Positions 1 through 8,845 of a stretch of 64,000 nt of DNA are shown piece by piece. Each line of letters begins with the position of its first letter. Positions within the stretch are counted from its first letter, which is position 1. The notes under the pieces were generated by a model. That model searched no databases. It saw nothing but the letters and a program-made list of their open reading frames with translations, and was not told where the DNA came from. Location of the stretch: NCBI GenBank assembly GCA_031262295.1, contig JAISIA010000056.1, forward strand, positions 1 to 64,000, in the 5' to 3' direction. Both the position numbers and the translations under genes were made by a program. Source of the stretch: Bacteroidales bacterium. GTDB taxonomy: Bacteria > Bacteroidota > Bacteroidia > Bacteroidales > P3.

Positions 1-292
1 AGAATATTCTTATAACATAAACCAAATAATTTTAAATAAAAATGAAGTACTATATATATATATATATATATATCAATAACTTACAATTTCATATTAATTA
101 ATAAAATTTAGGGAATTTTTAATTAATTTTAGCAAATGCTTATATTTTTATTTGGGAAAAAAGAATTTTATTTGGCTTAATTTATTTTTGACGCTTGTTA
201 TTTTGATATACGAAAAATGTAATTTCAAAAAATATTTAACATTTTTTGCTTCAAATGTTAAATGCCTAAACTCCCCAAATTGGAAAATGCCA

Positions 293-324
293 TTTGCATA
301 TATCAAATCTTTTTTGTACCTTTG
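293..324 (+). promoter_or_regulatory. Orphan Bacteroidota-type promoter
   Basis: TTTG at 293-296, a 20-base spacer and TACCTTTG at 317-324 match the Bacteroidota -33/-7 consensus. No plausible reading frame starts within several hundred bases downstream, so it may drive a small untranslated RNA or be a chance match. Confidence 0.4.
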
Positions 325-1041
325 CCAAAATCAAAGAGCTTTTAAGGCAAAAGCATAATAATTTCCCCATAACTTATTTTTATTTTTTATTGTAAGATAA
401 TCATCTTATTATTAATTTGTTATCTTTGAATAAATCTTCGTTTTAGAAAATTAAAACGAGGTTTTAGAAAATTATTTCTTCGTTTTAGGAAAATAAAACA
501 GCGTTTTATTTGAATTTTTCTTCGTTTTTTTTCTGAAAAAATAAGATTTTGAGTTTTTTAATTAAAAATCGGGGAAAATATATTAAAATCTGTTTGGATT
601 ATATTGATAATTAATAATTTGAAAAATTGAAATTCCGTTAGGAAAAACAAAGGTCGGTTGCCGACAAAAATTGAGTGAAATGTTAAAAATTCGTCAAATT
701 ATGTGTTTTTTATGAGGAAGAAATGTTAAAATTTGGTAGTTTTTGATGAAAAAAATGTTAAAATCTTTTGAAAAAATAATATTTTAAGTTTTTAATTTAT
801 GGAAGAAGATTATTAATTATTGACTTCCTTCTGCCAAGCGGCATTTATTTACCTATCGAATTAAGAATATATAATTATAAACCAGCCTTCCGTTAGGAAA
901 AATAAAAGCCACTTGGTGGTTCGTTAGCAAACCTTAGTTATTATTGAGGTTTATTAGGTTTTTGCATATTGTAAATAAGGATTAATTTATAAGTTTTCGC
1001 CTTTTTTGGGACAAAAAAACTGCATTTATTGAAAAATAACG

Positions 1042-1049
1042 TATCTTTG
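1042..1049 (+). promoter_or_regulatory. -7 box for the gene at 1087
   Basis: TATCTTTG fits the Bacteroidota -7 consensus TAnnTTTG and lies 37 bases before the ATG at 1087. No clear -33 TTTG is seen at the usual spacing. Confidence 0.5.
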
Positions 1050-1086
1050 CCTTTTTAAAAATATTATTTAATCTCTAAATAAGTTT

Positions 1087-2679
1087 ATGAGAAGATTAAT
1101 TTCGTTTATAGTAGCCTTATTATTTTTTAGTGCATCCTTTGCTCAAGTTGATGTTACTTGGGGTAATCGTTTCTATGACATATTGGAAGACTGCCAAGAT
1201 GCAAAGATAGTTATGGAAGACTATCAGGGCTATTATATGTGGTATTTATTAAATGAATACAAGGGTAATGGTGAGTATGAGCTAAAATACTATATGGCTA
1301 AGTTGGATAAGGAGAAAAACATTCAGAAAATATATAGAATGGATTTCGGACACCCTTCCTTTAAGATAGAATACTCTTGGCAGTCGGGAGAGTTGATAGG
1401 CTTTGTTCTTAGTAGGATTTCTCAAGATAAGGAGGATAATAAGAAAAAGAAGTCCTCACAAAAACAATCCCAAAACATAACAACAGGCAAAGCTAACCTA
1501 TATTATCAATTCTTCCATACTCAGGATATGCGTTTGGTTGGAGATAGACCAGAAAAGTTTAAGACATACAATTATTTCTCAATAGAAGGTCAAAAACCAT
1601 ACTTGTTTAAGTTTTCTGAAAATAATTCATTTCTTTCATTTGCTTTCCTAACTAATGATTCTTCATCAAGGGCAATATCTTTTGAAGTTTATGATAATAA
1701 GATGAGGCTTTTGTGGGAAAAGAAACATAAGTTAAACATACAAAATGATGGGTTCTTAGTTAGGGATATTGCTGTTAGTAATGACGGATTAAGAGGATTA
1801 ATTGGAATAAATTCTTTCTCCTTAGCAAAGAAAAAACTCAACACTGACGGGAAAATTCATCTTATTTGGTTAAATGAATATGAAGAAAGAACATATCAAG
1901 AGCAATTAGATAAGGCTTGGGCTACCGATTTAAAGTGTGCATTTTTTAATGAAGAGGACTACTTAATTGCAGGCTATTATTCAATATCGGATGACTATCC
2001 ATTATTAGCAGCAGGTAGCTTTTCTTTTTCTTATGATAATAGAAGAGGATATAAGAAAAATTCTTCAATAAAGGAATTTAAAGAGTATGAAAACGATGAT
2101 GATGTTTATTCTACAAATAAGGAATTACCAATTCCTTCCGATATGGTTGCAGAGATAGACTACATATATCCTATGGTGGGAGGTAATTGCATACTTATAG
2201 GAGAGCAAAGATATGCCTCAAAGATTATACCTCCAAAACGTAGGGGTGAAAAGCCAACAGGTGAGAATGCAGATTTTTATAGAGATATAATAATTACTAA
2301 TGTAGATAAGACAGGTTATATAACAGGTAGTACTTATATTCCTAAAAGACAAAAAACATATCAAGGAAGCAATCAATATAATTCATACGCCCTAACAAGG
2401 GATCGTTATGGTATATACCTAATGTTTAATGACCATCAAGATAATTATAAAGGCAATCGCTTTGTTGCAAAACGCAATTATAATTCTGATAAATTGAGAA
2501 CACAGGTAAATTTTGTTCAAATTTATGGAGATGGTTCTTGGCGTTGGCATGAAGTGTATAATTCAAAAATAAATAAGATGCCATTTTATAAAACCATATT
2601 TTTGACAAAGGATAAGGAAGTTCTTTTCCTTAGTCATTATAGGGATAATAATATAATAGGTAGTATAGGTACAAGATAA
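1087..2679 (+). CDS. Secreted protein of unknown function
   Basis: A 530-residue protein that I do not recognise. Residues 1-19 form a signal peptide ending FASFAQ-like (cleavage probably after the AQ), so it should be exported to the periplasm or beyond. The mature part is rich in Tyr, Asp and Lys, with a Lys-rich low-complexity stretch near residues 118-130, and alternates short beta-type segments (for example GLIGINSFSL, HLIWLNEYEE). This would fit a beta-propeller-like fold, but that is inference. No lipobox and no T9SS C-terminal signal are seen. It has its own -7 box at 1042 and is followed after 12 bases by the AAA+ gene at 2692, so the two are probably co-transcribed. Confidence 0.85.
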   Translation: MRRLISFIVALLFFSASFAQVDVTWGNRFYDILEDCQDAKIVMEDYQGYYMWYLLNEYKGNGEYELKYYMAKLDKEKNIQKIYRMDFGHPSFKIEYSWQSGELIGFVLSRISQDKEDNKKKKSSQKQSQNITTGKANLYYQFFHTQDMRLVGDRPEKFKTYNYFSIEGQKPYLFKFSENNSFLSFAFLTNDSSSRAISFEVYDNKMRLLWEKKHKLNIQNDGFLVRDIAVSNDGLRGLIGINSFSLAKKKLNTDGKIHLIWLNEYEERTYQEQLDKAWATDLKCAFFNEEDYLIAGYYSISDDYPLLAAGSFSFSYDNRRGYKKNSSIKEFKEYENDDDVYSTNKELPIPSDMVAEIDYIYPMVGGNCILIGEQRYASKIIPPKRRGEKPTGENADFYRDIIITNVDKTGYITGSTYIPKRQKTYQGSNQYNSYALTRDRYGIYLMFNDHQDNYKGNRFVAKRNYNSDKLRTQVNFVQIYGDGSWRWHEVYNSKINKMPFYKTIFLTKDKEVLFLSHYRDNNIIGSIGTR

Positions 2680-2691
2680 AACAAATCTGAA

Positions 2692-3558
2692 ATGAAAAAA
2701 GAAAGAATTGTTGAAATTATAGATCATTTAATCTATGAAGTTGCAAAGGATGATAAGAATAATATCCTAATTTGCGGAGAAGAAGGAACAGGCAAAGAAC
2801 ACGTTGCAAAACGTATTGTGGCTTCTTATACAGAAGATGTCCCTTTTGCTATTTGTAATATTACTCCTTCAACCACTTTTGAGAAGATTAAACCTTTTAT
2901 ATTAAAGGCTAATGGTGGAACACTTTGTTTGGATGAGATAGGAGATTTAAAGATGGAAGAACAAAAATTGCTTCATCAAGCCTTGCAATCAAAAGAAATT
3001 GATACCCTACCCTATTCAAAGAAAAATAAATTTAGTCTTCGTTTGATTTGTACAACAAATAAAGAACTTCAAAAGGAGATAATAAGAGGTAGTTTCAATA
3101 AGAATCTTTATAATTTAATAAATGGCTTTACTATTGAATTACCTCCTTTAAGGGATTATGGTGAAGAGATATTGGAATTGGCAGAAGGATTAATATTTGA
3201 CTATTGTAAGAAGAACCACATGCAAATAAAATATCTTTCCTCTGGGGCAAGAGATACACTACTTAATTATAGCTATCCAAAGAATCATCGAGAATTAAGA
3301 GCAATAATAGAACTTACATTGAGTATGTCCAATTCTTCAATTATATATCCTGATGAAATATATCTTAGAAAGTCTGAACAAGAAAATCTTTTGGGAGAAG
3401 AACTTCCATTAAGAGAATATGAATCTCGCATAATAAAGCATTTCTTGGATAAATATGACAATAAGGTTTATTTTGTTGCAAAGAAGTTGGATGTAAGTAA
3501 GAATAAAATATACAATGTCATTCAACGCTCTTTAACAAAAAGCACAAAGAAGGGATAA
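2692..3558 (+). CDS. Degenerate NtrC-family AAA+ protein with Fis-type HTH
   Basis: A 288-residue protein with the central and C-terminal domains of sigma-54 activators but no N-terminal receiver. Walker A is GEEGTGKE (29-36) and Walker B follows GGTLCLDEIGDL (about 75-86). The GAFTGA loop, which normally lies between them and contacts sigma-54, is missing: the Walker A Lys to Walker B Asp distance is only 46 residues. The usual FREDLYYRLN Arg-finger segment reads FNKNLYNLIN, so both arginines are replaced. The sensor II-like Arg (NHREL) and a C-terminal Fis-like helix-turn-helix (about 240-283) remain. It should therefore bind DNA and possibly ATP, yet cannot act on sigma-54 in the known way. 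It sits 12 bases after the secreted protein gene at 1087, whose function may be linked. Confidence 0.8.
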   Translation: MKKERIVEIIDHLIYEVAKDDKNNILICGEEGTGKEHVAKRIVASYTEDVPFAICNITPSTTFEKIKPFILKANGGTLCLDEIGDLKMEEQKLLHQALQSKEIDTLPYSKKNKFSLRLICTTNKELQKEIIRGSFNKNLYNLINGFTIELPPLRDYGEEILELAEGLIFDYCKKNHMQIKYLSSGARDTLLNYSYPKNHRELRAIIELTLSMSNSSIIYPDEIYLRKSEQENLLGEELPLREYESRIIKHFLDKYDNKVYFVAKKLDVSKNKIYNVIQRSLTKSTKKG

Positions 3559-3598
3559 CATTCTTTATTTAATAAAACCTTTTTTTTATATAATATTT

Positions 3599-4642
3599 CT
3601 ATACAATAACCACAACTCCCGAAGAAGAATCCTTATTTGCTCCCGTTACAGAGGATAGGACATTTATTTGTTTTCTTATTCTTAAAACTCCTAAGAAAGC
3701 AAATATTAAAGCCTCTTTATAATTTATTGTTGTATTATCGGGAATGAGTATATTAAAAGGAAGTTTTTCTTTTAATTTACTTATCAAAAATTTATTAAAA
3801 GCTCCTCCTCCTGTTATTAAACAATCAGTTTTTATATTCCTACTTAATTCAATGGATATATGTTCTGTGAAGGTTGATAGTTTATCATTAATTGTTATAT
3901 CATATAAATCCATTATTGGATTTATATACTTTTCTACCCACTCTCTTGAAAGCGATTTTTTATCCTTTATTTTGTAGTATTCCAACTTGCTTAACTCTTC
4001 CAATAAACTATAATTTATATTACCCCTTTGAGCTAATTCTCCATCCTTATCATAAGCCATACCCAATTTTTGAGAAAGAGAATTTAGAACAATATTAACA
4101 GGACAAATATCATAAGCAATTCTTTTAAAGTTTTCCTCAAAAGAAATATTTGAAAAGCCACCAAGGTTTAAACAAGAGGGATACTTACTAAATAATAATC
4201 TATCTCCTATTGGTACAAGTGGAGCACCTTGACCATTTAATGCTACATCCATTGAACGAAAATCTCCAATAGTTGTAATATTTGTTATAGCACTTATCTC
4301 AAAAATACTACCTATTTGTTTTGTTATTTTGTTTTTAGGATTATGAAATATTGTATGACCATGAGAAGAAATAAAATCTACTTTTAGTTTATATTCATCT
4401 ATAAACTCTTTTACTTTATTTCCTATAAATTTTCCATAAAGGACATCTATTTCAACAAAGTTTAATGCCGATGTATTCTCTGCTTGAATTAGCATATTCC
4501 TTATTTGAAGAGAATATTCTATTGTTTTAGCTTTTTCAATTGAATAAGTCCAAACATTGTTTTCATATTTGAAATGACAATAAGCCAAGTCTAAACCATC
4601 CAAAGATGTTCCAGACATTATTCCAATAACCTTATATAACAT
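3599..4642 (-). CDS. anmK: Anhydro-N-acetylmuramic acid kinase
   Basis: This recycles cell wall muramyl sugar: ATP-dependent phosphorylation and ring opening of 1,6-anhydro-MurNAc to MurNAc-6-phosphate in the cytoplasm. The family signature is clear: VIGIMSGTSLDGLDLA at the N-terminus, SSHGHTIFH, NLGGFSNIS, and GGGAFN near the C-terminus. Length from the chosen start is 347 residues, usual for AnmK. I prefer the ATG at 4642 (MLYKVIG) over the in-frame ATG at 4672, since family members begin just before the VIGIMSGTS strand. It lies 32 bases downstream of murF on the same strand and likely forms an operon with murF and the GT4 gene. Confidence 0.93.
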   Translation of the reverse strand: MLYKVIGIMSGTSLDGLDLAYCHFKYENNVWTYSIEKAKTIEYSLQIRNMLIQAENTSALNFVEIDVLYGKFIGNKVKEFIDEYKLKVDFISSHGHTIFHNPKNKITKQIGSIFEISAITNITTIGDFRSMDVALNGQGAPLVPIGDRLLFSKYPSCLNLGGFSNISFEENFKRIAYDICPVNIVLNSLSQKLGMAYDKDGELAQRGNINYSLLEELSKLEYYKIKDKKSLSREWVEKYINPIMDLYDITINDKLSTFTEHISIELSRNIKTDCLITGGGAFNKFLISKLKEKLPFNILIPDNTTINYKEALIFAFLGVLRIRKQINVLSSVTGANKDSSSGVVVIV

Positions 4643-4674
4643 AAATTTCTTATTATTTTTTTGGGAAAACAAAA

Positions 4675-5961
4675 CTATAATACATCTAAAAGAATATCCA
4701 TCTTTGTGGAATTTGAACCCTTTATTAGTATTGTTGAATTTATTATTGGATTTTCTTTCAAATACTCTTTTAAAAGCAAAGAATTAGGAAAAAGATATTC
4801 TTCATCTATTAGCCCTTTATATTCTTCCCCAACAAAGAATGCACCTTTTAGTTGCATATTTTTTACCTTCTCAACTATTTTTTTATGTTCTTCCCTACTT
4901 TCTTTACCCAATTCCTTCATTGCACCCAAAAGAACATACCTATTCTTTGACTTATTCTTTGCAAAATCATTTAATGCAACATCCATAGAAGAAGGATTGG
5001 CATTATAACAATCAACAATTAATGTATTGGTTTTTGTCTCTCTTTTCTCTGAACGATGAATAGTTGGAGTGTAGCTTTCTATTGCCTTTTTAGAAAGAGA
5101 TAGAGGAACATTAAATATATTTCCAACAATTATAGAGGCAAGAATATTTATTTGATTATACTCTCCTACTAATTTACTTTTTATTATTTCTCCTTCAAAA
5201 CTTATTTGTGCTCCCTCTTGTTTTGGATAAGATGATGAAAGAGAATATTGATAGAATTTATTTTTGTGTTTATTTGAATAATTCTTTAATGAAGAATCAT
5301 CCATATTAATTATTGGATACTTATCTTCTTTATCAAGATATACGAAAAGTTCTGTTTTTGTCTTTACAATATTTTCAAAAGAGCCAAAACCTTCTAAGTG
5401 TGCCCTACCTATATTTGTTATAAGTCCATAATTAGGCTCTGCAATATGACAAAGAAAATTTATCTCTCCAATATGATTTGCTCCCATTTCAATAATTGCA
5501 ATCTCTGTTTTGCTATTTATTCTCAAAAGAGTTAGAGGAACACCTATATGATTATTAAAATTGCCTTTTGTTGCAAGGGTATTATATTTTGTAGAAAGAA
5601 CACAATATAAAAGTTCCTTAGTTGTAGTCTTTCCATTTGTTCCTGTTATTGCTATAAGTTTTAATTGTGGAAATTGTCTTCTATGATATAGAGCAACATC
5701 TTGTAGGAAGGATAGAGCATCATCAACTAAAAAACATCTTTCATCCAATAGATATTCCTTTTCATCAATAACTGCAAAGGAGGCTCCACTATCAAGAGCT
5801 TTCTTTGCAAAAGTATTACCATTAAAACTATCTCCTTTTAGGGCAAAGAATATATCACCCTTATTTATATTTCTTGTATCTGTTGTTATATTGGGATTTA
5901 AAAGAAATATTTTATAAAATTCCTCTACCCTACGTTTATTGTCTTTTGAATTGCATTCCAT
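4675..5961 (-). CDS. murF: UDP-N-acetylmuramoyl-tripeptide--D-Ala-D-Ala ligase
   Basis: The last cytoplasmic step of UDP-MurNAc-pentapeptide synthesis: ATP-dependent addition of D-Ala-D-Ala. Mur-ligase features are visible in order: the N-terminal DTRNINKGDIFFALKG region, the P-loop ITGTNGKTTTKE, NHIGVPLTLL, the EMGANHIGEI motif typical of MurF, HRSEKR and DCYNANPSSM. Length is 428-436 residues, usual for the family. The start is uncertain: ATG at 5961 (MECNSK) or 5985; both overlap the 3' end of the glycosyltransferase gene that stops at 5925, which implies translational coupling. The anmK gene follows. Combining MurF with a muramyl-recycling kinase makes this a peptidoglycan unit. Confidence 0.93.
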   Translation of the reverse strand: MECNSKDNKRRVEEFYKIFLLNPNITTDTRNINKGDIFFALKGDSFNGNTFAKKALDSGASFAVIDEKEYLLDERCFLVDDALSFLQDVALYHRRQFPQLKLIAITGTNGKTTTKELLYCVLSTKYNTLATKGNFNNHIGVPLTLLRINSKTEIAIIEMGANHIGEINFLCHIAEPNYGLITNIGRAHLEGFGSFENIVKTKTELFVYLDKEDKYPIINMDDSSLKNYSNKHKNKFYQYSLSSSYPKQEGAQISFEGEIIKSKLVGEYNQINILASIIVGNIFNVPLSLSKKAIESYTPTIHRSEKRETKTNTLIVDCYNANPSSMDVALNDFAKNKSKNRYVLLGAMKELGKESREEHKKIVEKVKNMQLKGAFFVGEEYKGLIDEEYLFPNSLLLKEYLKENPIINSTILIKGSNSTKMDILLDVL

Positions 5962-7058
5962 AACATTTGAGCTGATTTTTCCCAACTAAATTTCCTATTT
6001 TGTTCAAATCCTTTTTCAATTAGTTCTGCCCTTAAAGAAGGATTATTATATATATCTTCCATTTTCTCTGCTATGCTTTGAGCAAGATAAGGATCGCAAT
6101 ACAAGGCTGCATCTCCTCCAACCTCTGGCATAGAGGTTGTATTTGATGTAATAACTGGACAACCCGCTGCAAAAGCCTCTACAATTGGTATTCCAAAACC
6201 TTCAAAAAGGGAAACAAAGGTTAGGGCAATGGCACAATTGGCTATTAGATTTATTTTCTCTGCTTCCAACCTCCCAGTGAATATGACATCATCTTTATGT
6301 TTCATTGTTTTAAAACAATTCTCCATCTCTCCCTTCCACCATTTCTTTGTACCAACAACAACAAGTTTTACATCACTCTTTGTGTTTTCTTTAAATATAT
6401 CAAAAGCCTTAAAGAGATTAATTAGGTTTTTTCTCTTATGAATTGCTCCAACAAAATAGAAATAATCCTTGCCTTGTGTTAATTCTTGTTTTGCTTTTTC
6501 TTTTTCTTCAACAGACACTTGATAATATGCTTCATTGGCTGCATTGTAAATAACATCAATCTTACTTGGAGCAATATCGTAAAAGTCCATTATATCACCC
6601 TTTGAATACTTAGAAACACAAATAAGACGTGTTGATTTCTTTGCATATTGAGGAAAAAATTTTAGATAATATCTCCTATGCCAATAATTCCCTATATACT
6701 TTGGATTATATTCATAGTTTATATCGTGAAAAGTGTTTAATGTTGGTACCTTTGACTTACGAGGAATATAGGTATCAGGAGAAAAAAGTATGTCTGCCTT
6801 ATACTTTTTTATGTAATATGGTAAAAGATATTCAAAATATAAGTACCATAGTATTGGTAATCTTGTTGGACAAGGAATAACAACAGGAGTTATATTGGGT
6901 GCAAAGACAAATTCCTTACTATATTTCCTATCAAAAAAGAATATAAATTCCACCTCTGGATGATTCTTTACTAAATGTTCTAATGTCTTTAAGGTAAAGT
7001 ATCCTATACCTTCAAGCCTATTATGAATCAATAATCTTGTATTAACTGCTACTTTCAA
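5925..7058 (-). CDS. GT4 family glycosyltransferase
   Basis: A 377-residue GT-B fold glycosyltransferase of family 4, probably acting at the inner face of the cytoplasmic membrane in surface polysaccharide or lipopolysaccharide assembly. The acceptor-binding N-terminal half begins MKVAVNTRLLIHNRLEGIGYF, and the C-terminal nucleotide-sugar half carries FVGAIHKRKNLINLF and the E-x7-E type motif in EGFGIPIVEAFAAGCPV, followed by TSMPEVGGDAALYCDP. The substrate sugar cannot be read from the sequence. A minus-strand -7 box lies at 7092-7099. A polysaccharide flippase starts divergently at 7110, which supports a role in building an exported glycan, while the overlap with murF couples it to wall synthesis. 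Confidence 0.88.
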   Translation of the reverse strand: MKVAVNTRLLIHNRLEGIGYFTLKTLEHLVKNHPEVEFIFFFDRKYSKEFVFAPNITPVVIPCPTRLPILWYLYFEYLLPYYIKKYKADILFSPDTYIPRKSKVPTLNTFHDINYEYNPKYIGNYWHRRYYLKFFPQYAKKSTRLICVSKYSKGDIMDFYDIAPSKIDVIYNAANEAYYQVSVEEKEKAKQELTQGKDYFYFVGAIHKRKNLINLFKAFDIFKENTKSDVKLVVVGTKKWWKGEMENCFKTMKHKDDVIFTGRLEAEKINLIANCAIALTFVSLFEGFGIPIVEAFAAGCPVITSNTTSMPEVGGDAALYCDPYLAQSIAEKMEDIYNNPSLRAELIEKGFEQNRKFSWEKSAQMLWNAIQKTINVG

Positions 7059-7091
7059 AATACTAAAATTAATTTTTTTAAGTTATTAAAG

Positions 7092-7099
7092 CAAAATTA
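7092..7099 (-). promoter_or_regulatory. -7 box for the GT4-murF-anmK operon
   Basis: On the minus strand the bases read TAATTTTG, matching TAnnTTTG, 34 bases before the GT4 ATG at 7058. It lies in a 51-base divergent spacer just before the GTG start of the flippase. Confidence 0.5.
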
Positions 7100-7109
7100 C
7101 AAAGATTTA

Positions 7110-8573
7110 GTGAGAAAGAAGTTTATTATAAATTTATTTTTTCTTTTATTTTTAAACATCGGCATAAAATCCTTTTGGATTTTAGGAGTTGATCGTGGAG
7201 TACAAAATACTGTAAATGCAGCAGATTACGGCTTGTATTTTGCACTTTTAAACTTTTCTTTCATCTTTAATATTCTTTTAGATTTTGGATTAACTAACTA
7301 CAATAATAGATTAATTGCTCAACACCCTCAACTACTAAAAAAACATTTTGCTCAACTTCTGCCAATAAAATTTGTAATGGCAATTGTTTTTTCTTTGGTT
7401 GTTTTCCTTGTTGCTATAATCTTAGATTATGATGCTCATTCATTAAAACTTCTTTCTTTTTTATGTCTTTCTCAATTTCTTGCTTCCCTACTTTTATATC
7501 TTCGTTCAAATATATCGGGCTTACAATTATTCAAAACAGATAGTATATTGTCAGTTTTAGATAGGTTTATTGTTATAATCCTATGTTCAATACTGCTTTG
7601 GTCGGGTCTATTAAAGACAGAATTTAAGATAGAATACTTCATATTCACACAAGTCTTTGCTTATGCTTTCTCAGTTGTTGTTGCCTTTTTTATATGTATA
7701 AGAAAAACAGGATGGATAAAATTGAAATGGAATAAGGCTTTTGTGATAAAAATCATTAAAGAATCCTATCCTTATGCAATACTAATACTATTAATGTCAT
7801 TCTACAATAGAGCAGATGGAGTTATGATTGAAAGAATGCTTAATAATGGGAAACAAGAGGCGGGAATTTATGCCTCAGCCTTTCGTTTGGTTGATGCTGC
7901 TAATATGGTAGCTTATCTTTTTTCAATAATATTGCTTCCTCTTTTTTCAAGATTAATAAAGAATAAGGAAGATGTAAGACCAATAATAAAAATATCTTTT
8001 CATCTTTTATTAATGCTTACAATTTGTTTTATAGCAATAAGTCAATTTTATGGCACTGAGCTTATGGCACTAATGTATAATAAACATATAATGGAGAGTG
8101 AAGCCATTTTCAGAGTTCTTTCTTTTTGTTTTTTACCTATTTCAATGACATATATATTTGGAACATTACTAACGGCTAACGGCTCATTGAAACAACTTAA
8201 TATTGTAGCATCCTGTGGAATGGTTCTAAATATAGGGATTAACCTAATACTTATTCCTCATTTCAATGCTTTGGGTGCAGCATACTCTTCCCTAACTGCT
8301 CAAACAATAACCTCTCTTTTACAAGTTATTATTGCAATAAAAATCTTTAAAATAAAGACAAATTATGCCTACATACTAAGAATATTACTATTTGTTTTGT
8401 GCATATTCCTTACAACCTTCTTGATAAAAAATCTTAATTTCTATTGGATGTACAATATCATAATTACAGCCTTAGTAATGATAGTCCTAAGTTTTATTTT
8501 TAGAGTATTTAATATAAAAGATTTAATAACCCTAATAAAATCGTCACCAAACAAGTCAGCAACCAACTTTTAG
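7110..8573 (+). CDS. Polysaccharide flippase (Wzx/MATE-like)
   Basis: A 487-residue integral membrane protein with about 14 predicted membrane spans, fitting the polysaccharide transporter (PST) branch of the MOP superfamily, which flips lipid-linked oligosaccharides across the inner membrane. The typical N-terminal pattern (first span, a DYGLYFALLNF segment, then LLDFGLTNYNNR) is present, as is YNRADGVMIERML in the middle, a common position in these flippases. The start is a GTG at 7110 directly before the first span; no better ATG is in frame. The last six codons (KSATNF, stop at 8571-8573) lie inside a copy of the dispersed repeat, so the natural C-terminus has been replaced or extended by repeat sequence. 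The divergent GT4 gene suggests a shared surface glycan pathway. Confidence 0.88.
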   Translation: MRKKFIINLFFLLFLNIGIKSFWILGVDRGVQNTVNAADYGLYFALLNFSFIFNILLDFGLTNYNNRLIAQHPQLLKKHFAQLLPIKFVMAIVFSLVVFLVAIILDYDAHSLKLLSFLCLSQFLASLLLYLRSNISGLQLFKTDSILSVLDRFIVIILCSILLWSGLLKTEFKIEYFIFTQVFAYAFSVVVAFFICIRKTGWIKLKWNKAFVIKIIKESYPYAILILLMSFYNRADGVMIERMLNNGKQEAGIYASAFRLVDAANMVAYLFSIILLPLFSRLIKNKEDVRPIIKISFHLLLMLTICFIAISQFYGTELMALMYNKHIMESEAIFRVLSFCFLPISMTYIFGTLLTANGSLKQLNIVASCGMVLNIGINLILIPHFNALGAAYSSLTAQTITSLLQVIIAIKIFKIKTNYAYILRILLFVLCIFLTTFLIKNLNFYWMYNIIITALVMIVLSFIFRVFNIKDLITLIKSSPNKSATNF

Positions 8574-8695
8574 TCGGCAACCGACCTTTAATTTTCCTAA
8601 CGGAACTTAGGGTAGTTGTTTTATAAATCATTAATCCGACAGGTTAATAAATACCGCTTGGCGGTCGGAAGTCTGGTTTTACATTTATATATTTT
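8555..8695. repeat. Composite repeat copies after the flippase gene
   Basis: Two successive variants of the GTCGGCAACCGACC word (first a diverged GTCAGCAACCAAC at 8555, then a perfect copy from 8573) are followed by the TTTTCCTAACGG module to 8605. A second unit at 8636-8695 has ACCGCTTGGCGGTCGGAAG and the AT-rich TCTGGTTTTACATTTATA arm. The flippase reading frame ends inside the first unit. Confidence 0.8.
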
Positions 8696-8702
8696 TCTTT
8701 CT

Positions 8703-8840
8703 AATGCAATAGCTTCTGCAAGAGTAAATCTTAGTACTACAAAGATATATAATATTCTACAAGAAATGGGATTTACCATGAAAAGGTTTGAAAATAAAAG
8801 ATGTTGGTTAGTTCATAGATTTAATGTAGCAGGAATTTAA
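8703..8840 (+). pseudogene. Possible remnant of a small DNA-binding (HTH) protein
   Basis: An open frame enters from the repeat and encodes about 45 residues with a helix-turn-helix look (ASARVNLSTTKIYNILQEMG, then an aromatic/basic tail) ending in a stop at 8840. It resembles the C-terminal domain of phage antirepressor-type proteins, but it has no start of its own and is fused in frame to repeat sequence. I read it as the tail of a gene whose front was lost when the repeat unit arrived. The assignment is weak. Confidence 0.25.
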
Positions 8841-8845
8841 AATTT

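Larger units (their letters stand above)
1..1086. repeat. Gene-free AT-rich leader region with repeat copies
   Basis: No convincing gene is visible. The stretch holds a (TA)n run at 51-73, a promoter-like pair (TTTG 293-296, TACCTTTG 317-324) with no gene behind it, and a degenerate 21-bp-type array at about 430-535 with several CTTCGTTTTA cores. It also carries a reverse copy of the composite repeat at 633-665, a further partial copy at 822-847, and another with its AT-rich arm at 859-920. The word AAATGTTAAAA recurs at roughly 678, 722 and 759. It looks like a repeat-rich intergenic region. Confidence 0.6.

Noticed and set aside
51-73. (TA)n run as a replication origin or regulatory site
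   Set aside because: A simple microsatellite in AT-rich DNA; no DnaA boxes or other origin features were seen around it.
152-358. 68-residue open frame in the leader region
   Set aside because: Weak start, low-complexity composition, overlaps a promoter-like site, and no family resemblance.
2692-3558. Functional sigma-54 activator
   Set aside because: The GAFTGA loop and both Arg-finger residues are missing.
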